A stretch of 64,000 nt of DNA from Vombatus ursinus. Lineage: Eukaryota > Chordata > Mammalia > Diprotodontia > Vombatidae. The notes beneath the pieces were generated by a model, which was not told where the DNA came from, searched no databases, and was given only the letters and a program-made list of their open reading frames with translations. Position numbers and translations under genes: made by a program. Positions 56,285-64,000 of the stretch are shown here, piece after piece. The DNA lies in the NCBI RefSeq assembly GCF_900497805.2, contig NW_020954557.1, forward strand, positions 34,184,613 to 34,248,612, written 5' to 3'. Numbering within the stretch: the stretch's first letter is position 1; every line of letters begins with the position of its first letter.

Positions 56285-59134
56285 TTTTTCCTTTTTTAAA
56301 AATTTATTTATTTTTTGTTTTCAACATTTACTTCCACAAGATTTTGAATTCCAAATTTGCACCCCATCTTGCCCCTCCCCCCACCCCAAGATGGCATGCA
56401 TTCTACATACCCCTTCCCCTAGTCTGCCTTCCCTTCTATCTCTCCCCCCCTTCTCTTATCCCCTTCCCCTTCAATTTTCCTGGAGGGCAGGATGGATTTC
56501 TCTACCCCATTTCCTACTTCTTATTTCCCAGTTGTATGTGAAAACATTTTTTTAAACATATGTTTTTAAAACTTTGGGTTCCAAATTTTCTCCCTTCCTC
56601 CCTCCCCACCCACCCTCATTGATAAAGCAAGCAACTAAATATAGTTATATATGTGCAGTTATGCAAAACACTTCCATAGTAGATATGCTGTGAAAAACTA
56701 ACTCTATTTCCCTTAATCCTATCCCACCCACCCATTTATTCCATTCTTTCTTTTGACCCTGTCCCTCCTCAGAAGTATTTGCTTCTAATTACTCCCTTTC
56801 CCAATCTGCCCTCCTCTCTATCATTCCCCTACTCTCTTGTCCCTTTCCCCACCTATTTTCCTGTAGGCTAAGACAGATTTCCACACCCAATTGAGTGTGT
56901 ATGTTATTCCCTCCTTAAGTCAAATGCTATGAGAATAAGATTCACTCATTTCCTCTCACCTTCCCCCGTTTCCCCTCCATTGTAAGAGCTTTTTCTCTTT
57001 TGGTGTTTTTTTTTTGTGGGATAATTTACCCCGTTCTACCTCTCCCCTTCTCCTTCTCCTAGTATAGTCCTCTCTCACCCCTTAATTTTATTCTCCTTCA
57101 TTTTCAACTCACCCTGTGCCCTCTATCTATTTATATCTGTATATACGTACATATAATTTTTTCCCCCTCCAATTACCCCAATACTAATAAAGGTCTCATG
57201 AGTTACAAATATCATCTTTCCATGCAGGAATGTAAACAATTCAACCTTAATAAGTCTCTTATGTTTTTCTCTTTCCTGTTTACCTCTTCATGTTCCACTC
57301 GAGTCTTGTATTTGAAAATCAAATTTTCTATTCAACACTGGTCTTTTCATCAAGAATGCTTGAAAGTCCTCTATTTCACTGAATGACCATTTTTCCCCCT
57401 GCAGGATTATACTCAGTTTTGCTGGGTAGGTGATTCTTGGTTGTAATCCTGTCTCCTTTGCTCTCCAGAATATTGTATTCCATGCCCTGCGGTACCTTAA
57501 AGTAGAAGCAGTTAATCTTGTGTTATCCTGATTGTGTTTCCACAATACTTGAATTGTTTCTTTCTGGCTGCTTGTAATATTTTCTCCTTGACCTGAGAAC
57601 TCTGGAATTTGGCTACAATATTCCTAGGAGTTTTCCTTTGGGGATCTCTTTCAGGAAGAGATCGGTGGATTCTTTCAATTTCCATTTTGCCTTCTGGTTC
57701 TAAAATATCAGGACAGTTTTCCTGGATAATTTCTTGAAAGATGATGTCTAGGCTCTTTCTTTGATCATGGCTTTCAGATGGTCCAATAATTTTTAAATTC
57801 TCTCTCCTGGATCTATTTTCCAGGTCAGTTGTTTTTCAAATGAGATATTTCACATTGTTTTCTAGTTTTTCATTCTTTTGGATTTGTTTTATAGTGTCTT
57901 GATTTCTTATAAAGTCACTAGCTTCCAATTGCTCCATTCTAATTTTTAAGGAAGTATTTTCTTCAGTAATCTTTTGGACCTCCTTTTCCATTTGGCCAAT
58001 TTTGCTTTTTAGGGCATTCTTCTCCTCATTGACTTTTTGGACCTCTTTTGCCATTTGGGTTAGGCTGTTTTTTAAGGTGTTATTTTCTTCAGTATTTTTT
58101 TGGGTCTCCTTTAGCAAGCTGTTGACTTGTTTTTCATGATTTTCTTGCATCACTCTCAGTTTTTCCTCTACTTCTTTTACTTGCTTCTCAAACTCCCTTT
58201 TGAGCTCTTCCAAGGCCTATGACTGATTCATATTTTTCTTGGAGGCTTTGAATGTAGGAGCTTTGGCTTTGTTGTCTTCTTCTGGCTGTATGTTTTGACC
58301 TTCTTTGTCACCAGAGTAAGATAATATAGTCTGACTCCTGTTGTGCTGCTTACTCATGATCCAGCCAATTACTTGAGTTTTAAACTCTTTGTTAAGGTAA
58401 AAGTCTGCTTCCAGTGTTAAGAGTGTACTGTCCCAAGCTTCAGGGGTTTGTACAGCTGTTTTCAGAGGTACTTCTAGGGACCTGTGAATTTTCAGTTCTT
58501 CCAAGGTGGTATGATAAGGGGTGAGGTGTTTTCTCTTCACTGCCACAAGAAGCTTCAGCACACCAGCATTCCTCCTCGCTCCAGGACCGCCCTTCAGAAC
58601 TGTGACCCAGATCTAAGCACCAGTAATGCAAGAGATTTCTGCCTCAGCTCTGGCAAAGAGATCCCTGCAATTCCCCTCTGATCAGCCACTAGATTTTCCC
58701 TCAGTCTGTGGGCCGGAAGCTTAGGAAAAAGCCGCGGTCCCACACTTGAGACTTGTGGCTGAGACCTAGTTCCTTCTCTCACCGCAGTCACAGACTTTTC
58801 CCACTGACCTTCCAAGTTGTCTTTGGCGTTCCTGGGTTGAGAAGTCTGGAAACCTCCACAGCTGCCCGCAATTCAGTCCTCTGAGGCCTGCTCCAGGGTC
58901 GCTGCGGCCTGCATGCCCATGCCGAACTGTGCTCCTCTCTTGGCCTGGTGCGATATACCTTTCCGATCAACCATCCAAGCTGTCTTGGGCTGGAAATTTG
59001 TTTCACTCTGTCTTTTTGTGGGTTCTGCTGCTTTAGAATTAGTTTAGAGCCATTTTTTTAGGTATTTGGAGGGCTTTGGGAGAGAGCTCAAGACAGTCAC
59101 TGCTTTCCTTCCGCCATCTTGGCTCCGCCCCCCT
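56285..59134 (-). mobile_element. HAL1-like half-L1 retrotransposon
   Basis: Read on the minus strand the element runs 5' UTR (59134-58358), decayed ORF1 (58357 to about 57290) and a 1-kb 3' UTR (57289-56285) ending in an A-rich tail. The 5' end contains GGAGCCAAGATGGCGG, close to the L1 5' end and its YY1 site. ORF2 is absent, unlike a full L1. Perfect 15-bp duplications (gaaatattcattctt) lie at 56270-56284 and 59135-59149, and the 3' nick site reads TTTT/AAGA, an L1 endonuclease target. The layout is that of half-L1 elements. Confidence 0.8.
57290..58357 (-). pseudogene. L1 ORF1p remnant in the half-L1
   Basis: The likely start at 58357 gives MSKQHNRSQTILSYSGD. A coiled coil follows (57836-58213, heptad-rich, with repeats of the type KEVQKVNEEKNALKSK). 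An RRM-like segment comes next (ENLKIIGPSESHDQ, then DIIFQEIIQENCPDI, about 57690-57800). The C-terminal domain is at 57290-57545 (LQPRITYPAKLSII, VLNRKFDFQ). The order matches L1 ORF1p. In-frame stops follow MNQS and NVKYLI, and a later frameshift separates the C-terminal domain, so it is inactive. Confidence 0.85.
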
Positions 59135-59149
59135 GAAATATTCATTCTT

Positions 59150-59572
59150 AAAATTATTTAAATGTTTTTATGTAGTCCGGAATAGGTTTTTTTCTGTTTA
59201 CATATTTAGAGAAATTTGGTTTAGAAACTTGATCATTGTATAGATGTTTGAAAATTGACTATGAGTTGTGCATTCATTTCCACTTAAACACATGGTTGCC
59301 ATTATATGTATTTGCAGATGTGAATCTTAAACACAGCAACTTTTCCTGTTTGACACAGGGAATTCTCTTTAAACTCATGGCAAAGTAAACCATGGTTTGG
59401 ATTAGGCAATTGTTTAGGTTGCCAGGTCTTTTTTTTTTTTTTTCTTCTGTGGTATTAAAAGTTCGTCAGGATATTCTATTTGATTTTAATTTCTAGCTAG
59501 CTTTTTCAGTGGTCAACTCTCGACCCCTTGGTGGGGGGGGGACTTTTTTGATTACTGCCCAGTCCTAATCAT
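59150..59572. other. Intergenic, unclassified
   Basis: T-run near 59430 and a G-run near 59530. No gene or named repeat. Confidence 0.4.
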
Positions 59573-59751
59573 GGGTTAGAACTGCAAGGGACCTCCAAGC
59601 TAATAAAATCTAATCTCTTCATTTTGCCAATAAGGAAATAGAGAACCAGAGAAGTTAAATGACTTTCCATGGTCATCCTGATAGTTAGTGGTAGGTCTAG
59701 AACTAGCTCTTGTCCCACCATTTGCAGAATGACAGTCCAGGGCTTTTTGCC
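59573..59751 (+). repeat. MIR3-like repeat
   Basis: It contains gggttagaactgcaagggac, ttcattttgccaataaggaa and ttaaatgactttccatggtc, then gtccagggctttttgcc. Confidence 0.75.
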
Positions 59752-60075
59752 ACTATAGTGTTCTGTTTCTCTAGTTTACTAATATTTTCAGAATTAATAT
59801 AATTTATAAAAGACTCCAAAAGTCTAATAATAATTCCCAGTATATTGCACACAGCAGGCACTTAATGTTTACTGAATTTTATGAACTGAATTTTATTCAT
59901 TTTATTTATTATTTATGAATTTTATGAACTGAATGAATATGTAGAATGAATATAGTGGCTTTTCTCCAACCTAGCATATTGTTCTATAGTATACTTGTTT
60001 ACCAAGATTATCAGAATTAATATAATTTGTAAAAGGCTTTGTAAAAGCATTGCACACAGTAGGCACTTATTTTTT
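59752..60075. repeat. Local imperfect duplication
   Basis: Two related segments, 59752-59870 and 59985-60075, share gtttac-aagatt-type text, tcagaattaatataattt, and a cattgcacacagcaggcact-like end. The offset is about 220-230 bp. The shared ending looks like an L2/SINE tail. Confidence 0.6.
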
Positions 60076-60284
60076 TTTTTGCTGAGTCAATGTTTTATTT
60101 AAAGATGGTTTGTGTATACCAATTCATTTAATCTGTTATTCTTAAAATTGTTCTTTCTCATTATGCAACACATTTTTACACATTATTTCCCAATGTCCCA
60201 AGAAAGCTTTTATAAATATCTAGTCTTTTTCATTTTTTTAGGTATGATTGATAAAAATTGGAAGAACCCAGCTTATTGAATCTA

Positions 60285-60365
60285 TTACAGTAAGGATTCC
60301 CTGTCTGTATAGGTTGGATTAGATGATCTCTGAGCTCCCTTGTAATTCTCAGATTCTGTGATTCT
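60285..60365 (+). repeat. L3/MIR3-like 3' fragment
   Basis: It contains gtataggttggattagatga and ctgagctcccttgtaattct. Confidence 0.5.
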
Positions 60366-60494
60366 CTCCTCTAGATCTTATTCATGTGAGCTTAAGCAGA
60401 GAAAAACAGAATGCCAACTGACTTAAGTACTGTTACATTTATATCATGTGTGTCAGAGATACTCAAGGTTCCAAAGCCCTTGGTTACTTAGAGA

Positions 60495-60580
60495 ACTATT
60501 ATTCTCTGTCTTTGTCTCTGTCTCTGTCTCTCTGTCTGTCTCTCTTTCTCTCTTTCTCCCCCTCCCTCCTGTTCTCTCTC
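60495..60580. repeat. CT-rich simple repeat
   Basis: Units of tctctg and tctctt on the plus strand. Confidence 0.9.
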
Positions 60581-60584
60581 TTAA

Positions 60585-61645
60585 AAATAAGTTTTTGTTT
60601 TTTTAAACATTACCATTATTTCCCCCACTATCCCTCTCCCAACCTCTCCCAGAGAGCCATCCTATATATAGTATTCTTAAGAAAAAAAAAGAAAAAGAAG
60701 AGAAGAGAAAAAAAAATCAGTATAACTGATCAATAAATTGAAACAATTTGGAAATATGTGCAATGTACAACACTAATGGATCTTCCATTTCTTCAAATGG
60801 GATAAGGTGGAGGTGTCTTCTCATTTCTTTTCTTTGAGCTATGCGTGTTCTTTATAATTTTGCAACATTCACTTTTGATTTTTGTGTGTATCGTGTTCTT
60901 TCCACTTACATTGTTGTAGTTACTGCATGTATTGTTTTCTTGACTGTTTATTTTACTCTTCATTAATCCATGCAAATCTTTCCATGTGTCTCTGTGTTCA
61001 TCACATTAGCCATTTCTTACAACACTGTAATATTCCATTCCATTCATGTACCATAATTTATTTAGCCATTACCAAGTCAATGGACATCTACTTTGTTTCT
61101 GATTCTTTGCTATCACAAAAAGTGGTGCTATAAACATGTTGGTGTATAAAGGGACCTTCTTCTTATCAATGGTGTTGAGTTATAAGCCAAATAATGGAAT
61201 CTCTGGGTCAAAGGGCATGAATATTTTAATCATTTTATTTGCACGATTCCAAACTGCTTTCCAAAATGATTGTACTGATTCACAATGTACTAGTGTGCTT
61301 ATCTTCCTATAAACCTTCAGCTTTGATGATTTCCCCTTTTTTTGTCATCTTTACCAATTTGCTGGATGTGTAGTGAAACTTCAGTTTTGTTTGAATTATT
61401 TTTCTCTTATTTTCAGTGAATCAAGCATATGGTTATTAATAGTTTGCTATTCTTTTTTTGGGAACTTTTTTTCCTATAACTACTTAACTATTGGGGAATG
61501 GCTTTTGCCCTTCTGTTAATTGTTTATAATCTTGGATACCAACCCTTATCAAGAAAGTTGATACAAGGATATTTTCCCATTTGATTACTTACCTTCTTAT
61601 TCTAGATGCATTAATTTTGTTTGTCTAGAAACTCTTTGGTTTGAT
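60585..61645 (-). repeat. L1 LINE 3' half, 5'-truncated
   Basis: The antisense L1 3' UTR and ORF2 end are long and ordered: attccattccattcatgtac, ctttgtttctgattctttgc, aatggaatctctgggtcaaa, gattccaaactgctttccaa, ttgctggatgtgtagtgaaa, aactattggggaatggcttt and tgattacttaccttcttatt. The copy is about 1 kb and lacks a long open frame. Confidence 0.85.
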
Positions 61646-61677
61646 CTTGTTTAAATGGGCAGACCAATAGGTACAAT

Positions 61678-61985
61678 CATAGGATCATAGATTTAGAGCT
61701 GGAAGAGACCTTAAAGATCACCTATTCCAGGGATTCTTTACCTTTTTATGTGTCATGGACCCCTTTGGAAGTTGGTGAAACCTCTGGACCAGAATTATGT
61801 GTTGTTGTTGTTGCTGTTGTTTTAAAAATTCATAATTGAAGGAAATGCCAAATTTCAGTTAGATTAGTAAAAGTAAAAATCTAATTTCTTCCCATCTAAG
61901 TTCATAAATTCCAGGTTAAGAACTCTGATACAATGTAACCTTATATTCTACAGATGAGAAAATGGAAACCTAGTTGACTTAAGAG
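61678..61985 (+). repeat. MIR3-like repeat split by a hAT element
   Basis: The head (aatcatagatttagagctgg, ccttaaagatcacctattcc) lies before 61729. The sequence resumes after 61929 with ttctacagatgagaaaatgg. Confidence 0.7.
61729..61929. mobile_element. hAT-like non-autonomous DNA transposon
   Basis: Left end cagggattctttaccttttt, with gtgtcatggacccctttgga after it; right end gttcataaattccaggttaa then gaactctg. These match, in reverse, the ends of the copy at 44063-44252. A GTT-rich run sits near 61800. A clear 8-bp target duplication is not visible. Confidence 0.7.
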
Positions 61986-62225
61986 CACTGAATTATGACT
62001 ATAGGGGTAGAAGGGACCTCAGAAATTATCTAGTTCAACCACTTTATTTTACAGATGAGGAAACAGAGGCTCAGGGAGGTTGAGTGACTTTCTCAAGGTC
62101 ACACAGATAGTAAATCATGGGCAGTATTTAAACCCAGGTCCTCTGGCTCCAGAGTCAATGCTCAGTCAGAATTTGAATGCAGTTTCTTGGAATCCAAATC
62201 CAGCATTCTTTCTACCTCACCACAT
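61986..62225 (+). repeat. MIR3-like repeat
   Basis: It contains ggggtagaagggacctcaga, ttattttacagatgaggaaa, tctcaaggtcacacagatag and a 3' end at cattctttctacctcaccac. Confidence 0.8.
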
Positions 62226-62659
62226 TTGCTTTGGTGTTAGCAATTGCGCAAAGGGTGGGGAGTGACGTCTACTTACTCTATTCATTCAACGGTTCATTTA
62301 TTCAACAATTCATTCACAATCAAGGAGGTTGACCTTAAATATACTGCAAACAGGCAGACCATGTGATGGTTTTAATTACTTTGAAGAAGACACCTATTAT
62401 ATGCGCAAAGAAGGATGAGGTCCAGATTAACAGTCTGAGGGTTGAGGTGAGATGGAGAAACTTGAGCAATCTCATTTGATAAAAGGTTAAGATTTTTGTG
62501 TCTTAGTGAAAAACCAGTGTGGGAGCAGGATGTGGGTAGACTGAAATGGGTTGGGGCTCACTATGCTTCATGGATTAGCAAAGCTCTGCCCCACCTTGTG
62601 ATGTCTCTAAAAGCAGGTGCCTGGTTTATCAGACATTTATTACAACAAGCTTCCTTCAC
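62226..62659. other. Intergenic, unclassified
   Basis: No gene or clear repeat. Confidence 0.4.
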
Positions 62660-62785
62660 AACCTTGTAAAAATATTATTATTTCTATTTTACAGATGAGG
62701 AAATTGAGGCTAAGACTAAAAAAATTTGAGCCCAAATATCCTAACGCTATATCCAGTGATCTTTCCACTAAGCCATGTTCTCTCT
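62660..62785 (+). repeat. MIR3-like fragment
   Basis: It contains tctattttacagatgaggaa and an end at tttccactaagccatgt, with the middle deleted. Confidence 0.65.
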
Positions 62786-63867
62786 GTCAGGAATCTGATA
62801 GCACCAACTTCCAATAGCTAGCATGCTAGCCACAGTTTATGAAGAGGGACTTTCTTTTTATTGCAAGAAAAATAAAATTGTTAACAGTAATACTGCACCT
62901 TGCAACAGGGAAATCATACTGACATAAAATCCCACAGTCTTCCATAAGAAGTAATCACCATTAGGGTTCACTGTCTACTACATTCCCATAGTAGGCAATA
63001 ACTAAATGCTTATCGATTGATTAATTAGTTGCTACTGTCTCCTAGTTGGTGCCTTCTTTCAGTTATTCAGGGCATCCTGAGGTCCAAAGGGAACCCTCAA
63101 TATTAGCAGAGAAAGCTTAAAGCTTCCTTTCCTGATTTAACCAGAGAATACTTCTCTTCCTATAGAGCCTTTAAGTTGAAAAATAAGGTGCCAGATTAGG
63201 GATTCCTAGTTTATCACATTTGTTTAAAATTCAAAAGTTGAGATATAGGCAGTTAAGTTCCTGGACACATCCCTGTTGTGTTGCCTTTGGGCTTCCCAGG
63301 GCCACTTTTGGCCCTTGGGTTACAGGAGAGCCAGCAGCATGGACTCTATTTGTAAATGGGTTAACTTTAAATTCTTCCCTGCCCTCAGATCCTTCCTATC
63401 TCTACAATAAATAGGGTTGAACAATCCCTCTCTGAGACACTACCAACAAACACCAGTCAGATATCTCAACTCTTCTTCAGTTTACTCTACTGGGAAGAAA
63501 TAATCAAATCACCTAGGGCTCTTATTTACAAGGAGTTCCTAGCACCCATCCCAGGAGAAGTTGAGACCCCAGAAGCTCCTCATATATGTTTGCCTGGAGA
63601 CCTATCTACATTTTTCCCGAATCATCTCTGAAAAAAGACAGATGAAAACTCAAAATCCTTGCTGACCTACTTCATTTTCCTACTGATGAGGGCAGAGTGT
63701 TAGGCAAGTCTACCCCAGGGTTCTTTGGAATCAGAGCACCTGTTTCATTTTATTTTTTCTTTAAAGTGGTGGAAAAGCAGGAGCAAGGGAGCCATCCAGT
63801 TTTATATGACGAGTTTGAATGCTACTTTCTTTTTTCTCCAGGTTCTAAGACAATGACACATTTTACT
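62786..63867. other. Intergenic, unclassified
   Basis: No named repeat. A 14-bp perfect palindrome, gctagcatgctagc, lies at 62817-62830. Open frames here have no recognised homology. Confidence 0.4.
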
Positions 63868-63884
63868 GTTTTGTTTTGTTTTGT

Positions 63885-64000
63885 TTTTTTGCTTCTTCTT
63901 TGGTGAGGCAATTGAGATTAAGTGACTTGTCCAGGGTGACACAGCTAGTAAGTGTCAAGTGTCTGAGGTTGGATTTGAACTCAGGTCCTCCTGACTCCAA
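63885..64000 (-). repeat. Marsupial CORE-SINE, cut by window end
   Basis: Antisense A-tail side first (tttgttttgttttgtttttt), then antisense CORE (ggtgacacagctagtaagtg) and gaactcaggtcctcctgact. The head lies beyond the window. Confidence 0.9.

Noticed and set aside
57836-58561. Minus-strand coiled-coil protein as a host gene
   Set aside because: It lies inside a retrotransposon with target duplications and is followed by L1 ORF1p RRM and C-terminal remnants.
1-64000. CRISPR arrays, operons, riboswitches, phage or plasmid features
   Set aside because: The window is mammalian. The tandem units seen are microsatellites, and none has the repeat-spacer regularity of a CRISPR array.

Overview
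This is a mammalian genomic window, almost certainly from a marsupial. It is packed with marsupial-type tRNA-derived CORE-SINEs (5' head resembling ggcagctaggtggcacagtg), marsupial L1 3' ends, and older MIR, L2 and L3/CR1 copies. The SINE subtype looks more like Australian marsupials than opossum, but that is from memory and not tested.

The only host gene I can support is the 5' part of UBE2E3, a ubiquitin-conjugating E2 enzyme, on the minus strand. The first coding exon (13724-13917) encodes residues 1-64 plus two bases of codon 65. The next exon (11756-11806, 51 nt) encodes the rest of residue 65 to residue 81 plus two bases of codon 82. Splice sites and phases agree exactly. The catalytic exons lie beyond position 1. 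A GC-rich CpG island at about 14760-16345 is the promoter region, with a likely non-coding first exon ending at 15184 and a GCC/GCT repeat tract just inside intron 1.

Layout: 1-11755 is UBE2E3 intron with scattered SINE, MIR and L2 copies. 11756-15184 holds the two coding exons and intron 1. 14760-16345 is the CpG island. 16346-64000 lies upstream of the gene and I see no host gene in it. In human the region upstream of UBE2E3 is also gene-poor (established knowledge of 2q31). This part is interspersed repeats: L2 in both orientations (one minus-strand copy still shows the YADD reverse-transcriptase motif), L3/CR1, L1 3' fragments, many SINEs, two hAT-like copies, a long inverted repeat that looks like a MITE, and a tRNA-Glu-like relic.

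The most notable structure is a 2.85-kb minus-strand L1-derived element (56285-59134) with an L1-type 5' UTR, a decayed ORF1 and a 3' UTR, but no ORF2. This is the layout of a half-L1 (HAL1). It is flanked by perfect 15-bp target-site duplications, and the same 15 bp occurs a third time around a neighbouring opposite-strand L1 fragment, so one target appears to have been used twice. I recognised no retroviral, LTR or Polinton element, no CRISPR array and no functional RNA gene. I did not find a novel biological system; the findings are mostly repeat structure.
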